The notes under the pieces were generated by a model. The model saw only the letters and a program-made list of their open reading frames with translations. It had not been told where the DNA came from and did not search any database. This document shows, one piece after another, positions 1 through 8,793 of a stretch of DNA of 64,000 bases (position 1 is the first letter of the stretch; each line of letters opens with the position of its first letter). The position numbers and the translations under genes were made by a program. Source of the DNA: Aldehydirespirator sp965219165 (GTDB taxonomy: Bacteria; Actinomycetota; Acidimicrobiia; Acidimicrobiales; Aldehydirespiratoraceae); NCBI GenBank assembly GCA_965219165.1, contig CBDCMW010000002.1, forward strand, positions 2,170,001-2,234,000. Reading direction: 5' to 3'.

Positions 1-960
1 GAGCGCCTGAGCGTCGCCGACGCGCTCCTCGGGGTAGCGCGAGCGGGTGGCCAGCACTTCGAACACACCCGGTATCGCGGCCCAGAAGAAGAATCCCCAC
101 ACCACGAGGGCGCCCAGGAAGAGCCATGACCATGCGGTGGTGGCGACGATGATCGCGCAGCCCGCGGTGGCGGCCATCCACGGGCTCGGGATCCTGCGGG
201 CAGCCCTCAGGCGAGCCGCGGGGATGGCCACGACGGCGTTCAGGCTGAACCCGGCTGCGACCAGCGCCACCGACAGCCCCGGCTCGCCGGTTCCCAGCAC
301 CACGGCGTAGATGAACACTGCCGACCCGCCCAGGGTGAACAGGCCCAGGCTGGCCAGAAGCACCCGGGCCGCGGGCACCGCCCGGTGGCGCGAGCGCTGT
401 CTCGGCAGCTCGCGCACCTCGCTTCGGTACCCGAACGCGAGCGGGACCAGCGACACGCCGGCCAGCACGGCGAACACCAGCCGAGGTCCCCCCGCCCCGA
501 GCAGCGTCGACACCAGCGGTGCGGCGATCACGCCGACCACGGGTCCGGCCACGGCCACGTCGCCCATGCGGCGGTCGTCACCGAAGGCCTGCACCCAGCC
601 GTACCAGGCCAGCAGGCCCAGGGCCACGCCACTGACGAGGCGCAGCGCCACCAGCAGCGCGAAGACGGGCAGGGAGGCCGATACGAGGTTGGCGGCCGCG
701 GCGGCCAGCAGCGCGGTCACAAAGATCGGTTCTCTGGGCTGCAGGCAGCGCCCCGCGCCCCAGGTGGCGATCACGAACCCGCCCAGCTGGAACACGCCGA
801 TCATCGAGGCCGCACTGAGGCTGATGTCGTAGTGGTCGGCTATCTCGGGCAGCAGGAACGGCGTCGACACGAACGCCAGCACGCTGAACCCGACCGCGAG
901 CAGGATGCCGACCTTGACGGTGGGCCGCAGCAGGTAGACGAGGCGTACCGGACTCTGCAC
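1..960 (-). CDS. MFS transporter (3' end outside window)
   Basis: I translated this frame by hand from the minus strand. It starts at GTG 960, with an in-frame TAG a few codons upstream, and stays open for 320 codons to the window edge, so the C-terminus is missing. The protein is a run of hydrophobic helices separated by short basic loops, as in major facilitator superfamily permeases. There is a strongly hydrophobic first helix near residues 15-35 and a basic loop after about six helices. The substrate cannot be read from sequence. It is divergent from the SDR gene at 1140. The plus-strand open frames here are antisense artefacts. Confidence 0.75.
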   Translation of the reverse strand, partial: MQSPVRLVYLLRPTVKVGILLAVGFSVLAFVSTPFLLPEIADHYDISLSAASMIGVFQLGGFVIATWGAGRCLQPREPIFVTALLAAAAANLVSASLPVFALLVALRLVSGVALGLLAWYGWVQAFGDDRRMGDVAVAGPVVGVIAAPLVSTLLGAGGPRLVFAVLAGVSLVPLAFGYRSEVRELPRQRSRHRAVPAARVLLASLGLFTLGGSAVFIYAVVLGTGEPGLSVALVAAGFSLNAVVAIPAARLRAARRIPSPWMAATAGCAIIVATTAWSWLFLGALVVWGFFFWAAIPGVFEVLATRSRYPEERVGDAQAL

Positions 961-1139
961 CAGCCGACGCTACCGGCGCCGCCCGCGCCGCCGTACGGAC
1001 CGGCAGCACGCGCGACGTGACATGGGCCACACGACGCCGTCGGTGGTGAATGTCAGCCTCAGCGGATCCGACGATGCGAGAATGACAGAGATGGTAAGAC
1101 TCGTCGAGAGTCGAGTCCGACCCCGAGAGAGGAGCGTCC

Positions 1140-1910
1140 ATGAGACTCGAGGGCAAGGTGGCGCTGATCACGGGGACGGCCGGCGGCATCGGGCGGGCCA
1201 CCGCGCTGCGCTTCGCTGAGGAGGGCGCCCGGATTGTCGCGGTCGACATCGTCGAGGCCAACCAGGAGACCGTCGAGCTGATCCGGCACGCCGGGGGCGA
1301 GGCCACCGCGGTCTACGCCGACGTGTCCGACGACGGAGAGGTCGCGCTGGCGGTGAAGACCGCGGAGGCGACCTACGGACAGCTCGACATCGCCTTCAAC
1401 AACGCCGGCATCATGCTGGCCGACGACGCCGACGCCATCGCCACCACTGAGGAGACCATCGACAGGACCCTGGCCGTGAACCTCAAGGGGGTGCTGTACG
1501 GCTGCAGGCACCAGATCCCCGCCATGCGCCGGGCCGGCGGCGGCTCCATCATCAACACGGCGTCGTTCGTGGCGTCGGTGGGCGCGGCCACCCCCCAGAT
1601 CGCCTACACAGCGTCCAAGGGGGCGGTGCTGTCGATGACCCGCGAGCTGGCGGTGATCCACGCCCGGGAGAACATCCGGGTCAACGCCCTGTCGCCGGGG
1701 CCGCTGCGCACCGAGATGCTCATGTCGTACCTCGACACCGATGAGAAGCGCCAGCGCCGGCTCGTGCATGTCCCCATGGGCCGGTTCGGCGAGGCCGCCG
1801 AGATGGCCGCGGCGGCCCTGTTCCTGGCCTCCGACGACTCGTCGTACATGACCGGCGCCAACCTGCAGGTAGACGGAGGCCTGACCGCCGCCTACGTCAC
1901 CCCGGAGTAG
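1140..1910 (+). CDS. SDR family NAD(P)-dependent oxidoreductase
   Basis: This 256-residue protein has the classical short-chain dehydrogenase length and motifs. The Rossmann glycine motif TGTAGGIG is at 11-18, and an acidic residue after strand 2 (D36) favours NAD. The NNAG motif is at 87-90, followed by N114, S142, Y156 and K160, the complete catalytic tetrad. The C-terminus carries the usual DGG sequence. An AGAGAGGAG ribosome-binding site sits just before ATG 1140. The substrate is unknown. It stands alone between the MFS gene and the convergent acyl-CoA dehydrogenase. Confidence 0.93.
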   Translation: MRLEGKVALITGTAGGIGRATALRFAEEGARIVAVDIVEANQETVELIRHAGGEATAVYADVSDDGEVALAVKTAEATYGQLDIAFNNAGIMLADDADAIATTEETIDRTLAVNLKGVLYGCRHQIPAMRRAGGGSIINTASFVASVGAATPQIAYTASKGAVLSMTRELAVIHARENIRVNALSPGPLRTEMLMSYLDTDEKRQRRLVHVPMGRFGEAAEMAAAALFLASDDSSYMTGANLQVDGGLTAAYVTPE

Positions 1911-2000
1911 GCCTCGCCGGGCGGGCGACCGGCGGCGGGAGCCTGAGCCGGTCCTAGCTTTCGCCATGCGCCGTTCAAGCACACCGGCCGGTGCCGGGCG

Positions 2001-3113
2001 CTATCGGGGCTCGCGGGGCAACCCGAGGATGCGCTCGCCGATGATGTTGCGCAGGATGGCCGACGTGCCGCCCTGGATGGTGTAAGCGGGGGCGTAGCAG
2101 ATGGCGTTGGGCACGGTGTCGCCCACGGTGGCGGCCGGGCCGAGCACCCTGGCCGCGAACTGGGCCACCCGCTGCTCGTGTTCGGTGCAGAACGCTTTGG
2201 TGCCCGCGCTGAAGTCAGTGCCGCCCTGGCCCAGAGCGCCCCGGTAGACCATGAGCCGCCCGAGCCGGTAGCCGGTCTCGATGGCCGCTATCGCCTGGCG
2301 GGACTGGGGGTCGGCGAGGTCGGCGTGCTCGAGGGCGAGGTCGTACAGCGGCCGGTTGGACACCAGCCGGTCGATGCCTCCCCGCTCGTAGCCGAGCTGG
2401 ACCATGGTCTGCTTGAACGCCCCGCCCTCGGTGCCGACGAGGTTGTCGACCGGCACCCGCACGTCGGTGAGGAAGATCTCGCAGAAGTGCTGGTTGCCCG
2501 CCATGTCGCGCACGGTGCGCACCTCGATGCCGGGCAGATCCATGGGCACGATCAGCTCGCTGAGGCCCCGATGCGGCGGACCGGCGCTGCTGGTGCGGCA
2601 GATGATGTAGCAGTACTGGGCGCTGGCGGCGCCGCTGGTCCAGATCTTCTGACCGTTGACCACGTAGTGGTCGCCGTCGCGCACTGCGGACGTCTTCAGG
2701 GCGGCCAGGTCGGATCCGGCGTCGGGCTCGCTCATCCCGATGCACCATGAGGCCTCGCCCGACAGCATCCCGGGGAGGAGCTCGGCCTTCTGGCGGACGG
2801 TCCCGTAGGTGTAGATGGACGGACCCATCTGCCGGTCGGCGAACCAGCTCGCCGCGATCGGTGCGCCGACGCTGATCATCTCCTCGGCCATGATGATGCG
2901 CTCGATGCCGGGGCGGGCGCCCCCGCCGAACTCGGCCGGCCAGGTCATGCCGATCCAGCCCTCGGCGGCCAGGACCTTGGAGAATTCCTTGGAGTGCCCG
3001 TTGATCCATGAGTCGCTCCACCGGCCGTGGTCGGCCACGCCCTGCTCGGCGACGGCTCGGGCCCGGGCCCGCAGCTCCTCCCACTCGGGGCGCATGGCGA
3101 AGTCGAGGCTCAT
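2001..3113 (-). CDS. acyl-CoA dehydrogenase family protein
   Basis: This 370-residue flavoprotein oxidises an acyl-CoA thioester and passes electrons to ETF. The order is N-terminal helical domain, FAD-binding middle domain (CIGMSEPDAGSDLAALKT, then the WTSGAASAQY segment) and C-terminal four-helix domain ending GGTSAILRNIIGERILGLP. The usual catalytic glutamate position before GGT is glycine, as in several FadE-like branches that place the base elsewhere. ATG 3113 lies inside the second copy of a 36-bp direct repeat. The original junction was an ATGA overlap with the upstream amidohydrolase remnant. Substrate is unknown. Confidence 0.9.
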   Translation of the reverse strand: MSLDFAMRPEWEELRARARAVAEQGVADHGRWSDSWINGHSKEFSKVLAAEGWIGMTWPAEFGGGARPGIERIIMAEEMISVGAPIAASWFADRQMGPSIYTYGTVRQKAELLPGMLSGEASWCIGMSEPDAGSDLAALKTSAVRDGDHYVVNGQKIWTSGAASAQYCYIICRTSSAGPPHRGLSELIVPMDLPGIEVRTVRDMAGNQHFCEIFLTDVRVPVDNLVGTEGGAFKQTMVQLGYERGGIDRLVSNRPLYDLALEHADLADPQSRQAIAAIETGYRLGRLMVYRGALGQGGTDFSAGTKAFCTEHEQRVAQFAARVLGPAATVGDTVPNAICYAPAYTIQGGTSAILRNIIGERILGLPREPR

Positions 3114-3197
3114 GGCAGCCTGTGCCGACCTGCGTGTCGGCTTGCCAGTCGATCAGGCGCCGGGCGCATGGCGAAGTCGAGGCTCATGGCAGCCTGT
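3088..3197. repeat. 36-bp direct repeat duplicating the dehydrogenase start
   Basis: Positions 3088-3123 and 3162-3197 are identical 36-bp copies, 74 bp apart. Each contains the stop of the upstream gene overlapping the ATG of the acyl-CoA dehydrogenase. Because 74 is not a multiple of three, the first start opens a 25-codon reading frame whose stop overlaps the second start. This produces a relay of two ATGA junctions. Confidence 0.9.
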
Positions 3198-3402
3198 ATA
3201 TCCGGGTCGCGGTGCCCGAGAACAGATCCTCCTGCTCGGAATCGCTGTAGCCGGCGGCCATGATCTGCAGCGCGTTCCACAGCACCGGGTATGACAGCGA
3301 CTGCCGGTCGACCGGGAAGTTGGACTCGAACATGCACCGGTCCGGGCCGGCGGCCTCCTCGCGGCGCAGCGCCAGCCAGTCGAAGCGCTCAAGCTCCATC
3401 AA
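3184..3402 (-). pseudogene. amidohydrolase (PF04909-type) C-terminal remnant
   Basis: Seventy-two residues match only the end of an amidohydrolase_2 protein, with the hallmark RCMFESNFPVDR followed by a YPVLWNAL...GTATRIYRL tail. The metal-binding N-terminal barrel is absent, and nothing upstream restores it. An AGGAGGG sequence lies just before TTG/ATG 3402-3397, so a short peptide could still be made. Its stop overlaps the duplicated ATG of the dehydrogenase, which indicates they were once an operon. I read it as a deletion remnant; a functional small protein is unlikely. Confidence 0.7.
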
Positions 3403-3499
3403 GCCCTCCTGTCGACCGCTTCGGTCGATCCGCCAGACGCGCCAACACGCCGCGCAATCTATTCGGACAGGCGAGCGAAGGGCAGTCGCAGGTGGGCGT

Positions 3500-4498
3500 T
3501 CAAGCGGTGCGGCGGGCCCGGCGGGCCCACGAGTCGAGGCCCACCGCGACGAGGATCACCACCCCCTGGATGACCCGCTGCCAGATGGGATCGACCTGGT
3601 GGATGTTGAAGCCGTTGACCATGAAGGCCAGGAAGAGCGCGCCCAGCACCGTGCGCCACACCGCGCCCTCGCCACCGGCAATGGAGGTGCCTCCTACCAC
3701 TATCGCTGCGATCACGCTGAAGACGTAGCTGAAGTCGTCGGACGGCAGCGCGCTGCCCGACCTCGCCGAGTTGAGCGTGCCGGCCAGCCCCGCGGCCGCT
3801 CCGGACATGGCGAAGGTGAGCGCGGTGACCATCCTGGTGTTGACGCCGGACAGGTGGGCGGCCTCAGAGTTGCCGCCGGTGGCGTAGATGAAGCGCCCGA
3901 ACTTGGTGCGACTCAGGATGAACCATGCCAGCGCCACGATCACGACGCTGAACCATGTGGCTGTGGTGAGGCCGAAGACCCGCTCGCGGGCCAGGCTGGA
4001 CCAGTCCCGGGTGTCGGGGCGCAGGATGGACCGTTCGCTGATGAGGAAGCCCGCGCCGAACCAGATGAACGAAGTCGCCAGCGTCACGATGAACGATCCG
4101 ATCTTGGCGTAGGCCACCAGCGCGCCGTTGAGCACGCCCGCCACCACGCCGAGCATGAGTCCGGCCAGGACGCCGACCACGATGGAGTCCGTGGCGTTGA
4201 GGGCCTGGATGGCGACGATGGAAGAAGTGATGAAGACCGCGGCCTGGGAGATGTCGAAGCCGCCTCCGATGATGGTCAGGGTCGCGAACGAAGCGCCGAT
4301 CAGGATCAGCGACTGCTGGTCCAGGACGTTGCGCAGGTTGGCGCCGCGCAGGAACCCGCCGGTGGTGGAGGCCAGGAACAAGAAGAGTGCGAGCGTCACC
4401 CACAGGATCCCGTACCGGGTGAGCAGGACGCGCAGCCGCCGCGTGCGCGGGCTCTGCGGTCCTTTCCACATCCGGGCAAGGAGGGTGAGGGCGGTCAT
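3500..4498 (-). CDS. ABC transporter permease, RbsC/BPD_transp_2 type
   Basis: This 332-residue membrane protein has about eight to ten hydrophobic helices and the family signature SGAAAGLAGTLNSARSG followed by AAIVVGGTSIAGGEG, typical of ribose/xylose-type permeases. Its ATG overlaps the stop of the ATPase gene by 4 nt, so the two are translationally coupled. It forms the channel of the importer with the ATPase at 4495-6012 and the binding protein at 6000-7169. The short N-terminal basic segment precedes the first membrane helix. The sugar-like substrate is not identifiable. Confidence 0.9.
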   Translation of the reverse strand: MTALTLLARMWKGPQSPRTRRLRVLLTRYGILWVTLALFLFLASTTGGFLRGANLRNVLDQQSLILIGASFATLTIIGGGFDISQAAVFITSSIVAIQALNATDSIVVGVLAGLMLGVVAGVLNGALVAYAKIGSFIVTLATSFIWFGAGFLISERSILRPDTRDWSSLARERVFGLTTATWFSVVIVALAWFILSRTKFGRFIYATGGNSEAAHLSGVNTRMVTALTFAMSGAAAGLAGTLNSARSGSALPSDDFSYVFSVIAAIVVGGTSIAGGEGAVWRTVLGALFLAFMVNGFNIHQVDPIWQRVIQGVVILVAVGLDSWARRARRTA

Positions 4499-6012
4499 GG
4501 TGTCTCCTGGGGTTCAGCCGCGAATGCGGCCTCGAGGATGCGGGACTCGGTGAGCTGGTCGCCTGCCAACTCGGCGACGATGGCCTGGTCTCGCACCACC
4601 AGGACCCGGTGCGCCAGCCCGATCACTTCGTCGAGCTCCGAGGACACGAACAGCACGGCCAGACCGGCCGCCGCCGCTCCCGCGATCAGGTCGTAGATCG
4701 CTCGCTTGGCGCCGATGTCGACACCCCTTGTCGGCTCATCAGCGAGGAGCAGGCGCCGCGAGTCGAGGAACCAGCGCGCGAACAGGCTCTTCTGCTGGTT
4801 GCCGCCCGACAGCTCCAGCACCGACTGCTCGATGGAGGCCGACCGGACGTCGACGGCTGCAGCCGCCTCGGAGGCGGCTTGGGCCTCCTGCCCAAGCCGC
4901 ACACAGCCGATCCTGCTCAAGCGTCCCAGGTGGGGCAGGGTCACGTTGTCGCGTATCGACCGGCTCAGCAGCAGGCCCTGGTCCTTGCGGGACTCGGGAA
5001 TCAGGCCCACTCCGGCGCCGATGGCGTCGCGCGTCGATCGCCGCCTGGTCGGCCGCCCGCAAACCAGGACCTCGCCGCCGACGCGGGGATCGGCCCCGTA
5101 GACCGCTCTGAGAATCTCCGATCGGCCCGAGCCCACCAGCCCGGCCAGCCCGACGATCTCCCCGGCGCGCACCTGGAAGCTGACCGCGGGCAGCTCCGCG
5201 GCCCGCCGCATGTCCCTCACGTCCAGCACCACGGGCGTCTCCGCGGGTGGCGGCACCTTGGCCGGGAAGTTCGTGTCGAGCGAGCGGCCGATCATCGCCT
5301 CGACCAGGCTCCGCTCAGTCTCGGAGGCGGCGGCCCGGCTGCTGACGAGGGCGCCGTCGCGCATCACCGACACGGTGTCGGCCACTTGCAGCACCTGGTC
5401 CAGGAAATGCGACACAAGGATGACCGTGGTCCCGTCCTGCGACAGTCGGGACACGATCGACAGCAGCGTGCCGGCCTCCTCGGTGGACAGGCGGGCTGTC
5501 GGCTCGTCCATGACGATCAGGTCGGCGCGGCGCCCCAGGGCCCGCAGAATCTCGACCTTCTGCTGCTCGGCCACGGGCAGGTCGGCGACCACGGCGTCGC
5601 CCGGCACCTCGATGCCGGTCCGCTCGACCAGGCCGTCGAAGCGCCGACGCTGCAGGCGGGTGCGCACCACGCCGGCCCAGGACGGCTCGTCGCCCAGGAA
5701 CACGTTGTCGATGACGCTGCGGCCGGGCACGAGCGACAGCTCCTGGGCCACGACGGTGATGCCGTGAGCCAAGGCGTCCCGCGGCGACCGGAAGGCCACC
5801 GGGTCGCCGTCGAGCAGCACGCTGCCGCGGTCGGGCCGGTGGACTCCGGCGACGATCTTGCCGACCGTCGACTTGCCGGCGCCGTTCTCGCCGACGATGG
5901 CGTGAACGGCGCCGCGGTGGACCTCCAGCGACAGGTCGCGGACGGCCCGGGTCGCTCCAAACGACTTGGAGACGTCTTCCAGTTCTATGTGGGGCGCGCT
6001 CAGCCGTCCCAT
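4495..6012 (-). CDS. sugar-type ABC transporter ATP-binding protein (two ATPase domains)
   Basis: This 505-residue protein is built like RbsA/MglA. The first nucleotide-binding domain has Walker A GENGAGKST near residue 42. The second is degenerate, with GLVGSGRSE in place of Walker A but a clear LSGGNQQK signature and Walker B LLLADEPTRGVD. The first domain's signature is weakened (LPVAEQQK), as is normal in this family. It overlaps the binding-protein gene by 13 nt and the permease by 4 nt. It powers import by the adjacent permease. Confidence 0.93.
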   Translation of the reverse strand: MGRLSAPHIELEDVSKSFGATRAVRDLSLEVHRGAVHAIVGENGAGKSTVGKIVAGVHRPDRGSVLLDGDPVAFRSPRDALAHGITVVAQELSLVPGRSVIDNVFLGDEPSWAGVVRTRLQRRRFDGLVERTGIEVPGDAVVADLPVAEQQKVEILRALGRRADLIVMDEPTARLSTEEAGTLLSIVSRLSQDGTTVILVSHFLDQVLQVADTVSVMRDGALVSSRAAASETERSLVEAMIGRSLDTNFPAKVPPPAETPVVLDVRDMRRAAELPAVSFQVRAGEIVGLAGLVGSGRSEILRAVYGADPRVGGEVLVCGRPTRRRSTRDAIGAGVGLIPESRKDQGLLLSRSIRDNVTLPHLGRLSRIGCVRLGQEAQAASEAAAAVDVRSASIEQSVLELSGGNQQKSLFARWFLDSRRLLLADEPTRGVDIGAKRAIYDLIAGAAAAGLAVLFVSSELDEVIGLAHRVLVVRDQAIVAELAGDQLTESRILEAAFAAEPQETP

Positions 6013-7169
6013 TGTCCGGTGAACTTGTCCACGTTCGTTGCGGTAACCAGCCCGTTGTCGGTGACGTCAGCCAGAGGGTTGATTCCTCCGGAGTGGACGC
6101 CCTCGGTCAGGGCCCGGATCATGGCGTTCATGGCGTTGGCGCCCTCGCTGCCGGGAGCGCCGTAGATCACGCCGTACCACCGGCCCTCGGCCACCGCCTG
6201 CAGGCCGGTGATCGAGCCGCCGAGACCGATCAGCTTCACGTCGTCCATCCCCTCGTCGTTCAGGACGATCTCAACCCCCTGGATCGACTGGTCGGCGCCC
6301 ATCACCACATCGAACTCGGGGGCTGCGATCAGGATGTCCTGCATAGCGTTGATGCCGCCCTCGGGACCAAGGTACTGGCCCTCGCCGTCGGCGACGATGG
6401 TCACGCTGGGGTTGCGCGCGAGCACGTTGTCGAAGCCCTCCTTCAGGGCCACGTCGAGCGGGAAGCCCTTGATGCCATAGAGATACACGACGCGGCACGG
6501 GTCGAGCGACCCGCAAGCCTGCACGGTCAGCTCGCCCATGCGCTCGCCGTTCTCGACGGGCGGGGCGAGCGACGAGGCGGCGATGCCGTCCACCTGGGGG
6601 GCGCCCTCGGCCAGGTCGTCGCCGACCACGGTATTCAGCACGACGACCTGGATGCCTTGCGCCAGCGCGTCCTCGATGTCGGGAATGAGGCCCGGCCCGT
6701 TGACCGCGGCCACGATCACGCCGTCGTAGGTGCCCGAGGCCATCACGTCCTGGAGCTGGGCGGTCTGGACCTGGGGGTTGAACGCCGCGTCGAACTCGAC
6801 CATGTCGATGCCGTTCTCGTCCGCGATCCGCTGCATCTGCCGGCGCGAGCTCGCGTACCAGGTGTTGGCCGAGCTGGCCGACAGGTAGGCGATCTGGAGT
6901 CCGTCGGTCGACACGGCCGGAGCCTCGGCCGGCGCGGCCTCCGTCTCAGCCGGCTCCGTCGTCGCGGGCTCAGCCTCCGCGGGCTCAGCCGCTGCGGTCT
7001 CGGCTGGTTCCTCGACCGTCCCGGCGGCATCGGCCGCGGTCGGCGCCGGTGCGGTCCCGGGTTGATCGGTGGACGCGTCGTCATCACCGCCGCAGGCCGC
7101 GGCGACCAGGGTCAGGCTGAGCACAATGGCCAGCAGCCGAAGGGGCTTGAGCCTCGATGTAGTTGTCAT
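6000..7169 (-). CDS. sugar-type ABC transporter substrate-binding lipoprotein
   Basis: This 389-residue exported lipoprotein has a signal peptide ending in LVAAAC, with Cys26 as the lipid anchor. A long Ala/Glu/Thr/Pro spacer runs to about residue 90. A periplasmic-binding-protein type I fold (IAYLSASSANTWYASSRRQM onward) follows. It captures solute outside the membrane for the permease at 3500. The location directly after the HyuA/DUF917 genes suggests that the solute is a substrate of those proteins rather than a common sugar. That is an inference from context. Confidence 0.92.
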   Translation of the reverse strand: MTTTSRLKPLRLLAIVLSLTLVAAACGGDDDASTDQPGTAPAPTAADAAGTVEEPAETAAAEPAEAEPATTEPAETEAAPAEAPAVSTDGLQIAYLSASSANTWYASSRRQMQRIADENGIDMVEFDAAFNPQVQTAQLQDVMASGTYDGVIVAAVNGPGLIPDIEDALAQGIQVVVLNTVVGDDLAEGAPQVDGIAASSLAPPVENGERMGELTVQACGSLDPCRVVYLYGIKGFPLDVALKEGFDNVLARNPSVTIVADGEGQYLGPEGGINAMQDILIAAPEFDVVMGADQSIQGVEIVLNDEGMDDVKLIGLGGSITGLQAVAEGRWYGVIYGAPGSEGANAMNAMIRALTEGVHSGGINPLADVTDNGLVTATNVDKFTGQWDG

Positions 7170-7239
7170 GGTTCCCTCGCTTTCGGGTTCGCTCGGTTGG
7201 AGGTGGGAGCGTGGGTCCGCTCCCTGGTGTCGTACTCGT

Positions 7240-8793
7240 TCATCGCAGCGGTCCGGCCGCCTTGACCCGCAGCCTCAGGACGTTGTCCTTGAGGTAGGCC
7301 ATGGTCAGCTCCTCGAGTGCCACGACCTCGGTGAGGCTCGGGTCGGCCCCCAGCGCGATGGCAGACCCCACCGCGGCGTCCTTGGCCCGCTCGGTGGCCT
7401 CGCGGCGGCCTCCGGGGCCGAGGTTCAGCAACTGGTCCACCTCGGCGCTGACGGAGGCGATGGCGGCGCCGATGGCGTTGGCCACATCGAAGTGGTCTGG
7501 CCGGTCGATCGAGCTGACCCCGGGCAGCGAGTCCGGCAGCAGCGTGCTTCCTCCCCCGACCGCGATGACGGGCTGGTCGGAGCGGGTCAGCTTCATCCGG
7601 TCGACGGCGTCCTCGAAGATCCGGTCGACCCGGGCCACTGCCGCTGAGGCCGTCGCCTCGTCGATCGAGTCCACCGGGTGCGAGCCCATGCTGGCGCGGC
7701 CGACCCGCACGGCCGCGTCGCTCAGCGTGAGCGTCGAGCCGCCGAAGCAGAGTGCCTCGGAGGTCAGCCGGTACCCGACGCTGTCCGGGCCGACGGCGAC
7801 CTCGTCGTCGGGGCTGCGGACCCTGCTCCCGCCGCCGAGGGCCACCGACAGCAGGTCGGGCATGCGGAAGTTCGTGCGGATTCCGCCGATCTCCACCGGG
7901 ATCGACGACTCTCTGGGGAAGCCCGACGCCAGCACGCCGACATCGGTCGAGGTGCCCCCGACGTCCACCACGATGGCGTCCTGCAGCCCGGTCAAGTATC
8001 CCGCGCCTCGCATGGAGTTGGCCGGGCCGCTCCCGATGGTCAGCACCGGGAAGCCGAGCACCCGGTCGAGTGCCATCAAGGTCCCGTCGTTCTGCGCGAA
8101 GAACGGCGTGGCCGTGAGCTGCGCCTTCTCCATGGCGACGTTGAGGCCGGCCACGATGTGGTGGGCGACGCGGCGCAGAGCGGCGTTGAGCACGCAGGCG
8201 TTCTCGCGCTCCAGCACTCCGATGGACCCGACGTCGCAGCTCAGCGACACGGGAGTGTGCTCTCCGAGGACCTCCGCCACGATCTCGGCGGCCCGGTGCT
8301 CGTGCGCGGCCGACACTGGCGCGAACACGCTGGTGATGGCGACGCTGTCCGGCGGCTGGGCCAGACCGTCCAGGAAGCGGCGCAGCCCGTGGGCATCGAA
8401 CGGCACCTGCTCACGGCCGTCGAACTCGAACCCGCCGTCCACCACGGTCTCTCCCACCGACACCACCCGGCGGAGCTCCTCGGGCCAGGTCGACAGGGGC
8501 GGAACGGCCCTCGTCGCCGGGCCCCCGATCCTCACCACCGCGACCGAGTTGAGGTTGCGGCGCTCGAGGATGGCGTTGGTGGCGTGGGTGGTGCCCAGCA
8601 TCACCCGGGACACCCGCTGCGGCGCGACGCCGCTCATCGACAGTATCGAGCCGACCGCGGTGGCCAGACCCTCGTTGATGTCGGCGGTGGTCGGGGTCTT
8701 GACCTTGGCCACCACCTGCAACCGGTCGTCGAGGAGGACCGCGTCGGTGTTGGTCCCCCCGACGTCGACGCCGATGCGGTACTCACCCTGCAT
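7240..8793 (-). CDS. hydantoinase/oxoprolinase family protein (HyuA-like)
   Basis: This 517-residue protein has the N-terminal Hydant_A_N signature RIGVDVGGTNTDAVLL and the central IVDVGGTSTDVGVL phosphate-binding motif of ATP-dependent hydantoinases and oxoprolinases. Members open cyclic amides using ATP, usually with a HyuB subunit, which is absent here. Its start lies 11 nt inside the end of the DUF917 gene, and the two probably act together. The standalone, roughly 500-residue form paired with DUF917 occurs widely in actinobacteria. The substrate is unresolved; a hydantoin, lactam or related amide is possible. Confidence 0.88.
   Translation of the reverse strand: MQGEYRIGVDVGGTNTDAVLLDDRLQVVAKVKTPTTADINEGLATAVGSILSMSGVAPQRVSRVMLGTTHATNAILERRNLNSVAVVRIGGPATRAVPPLSTWPEELRRVVSVGETVVDGGFEFDGREQVPFDAHGLRRFLDGLAQPPDSVAITSVFAPVSAAHEHRAAEIVAEVLGEHTPVSLSCDVGSIGVLERENACVLNAALRRVAHHIVAGLNVAMEKAQLTATPFFAQNDGTLMALDRVLGFPVLTIGSGPANSMRGAGYLTGLQDAIVVDVGGTSTDVGVLASGFPRESSIPVEIGGIRTNFRMPDLLSVALGGGSRVRSPDDEVAVGPDSVGYRLTSEALCFGGSTLTLSDAAVRVGRASMGSHPVDSIDEATASAAVARVDRIFEDAVDRMKLTRSDQPVIAVGGGSTLLPDSLPGVSSIDRPDHFDVANAIGAAIASVSAEVDQLLNLGPGGRREATERAKDAAVGSAIALGADPSLTEVVALEELTMAYLKDNVLRLRVKAAGPLR

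Noticed and set aside
578..1306. Minus-strand 242-codon frame overlapping the MFS and SDR genes
   Set aside because: It is in the wrong frame relative to the MFS gene and antisense to the SDR gene.
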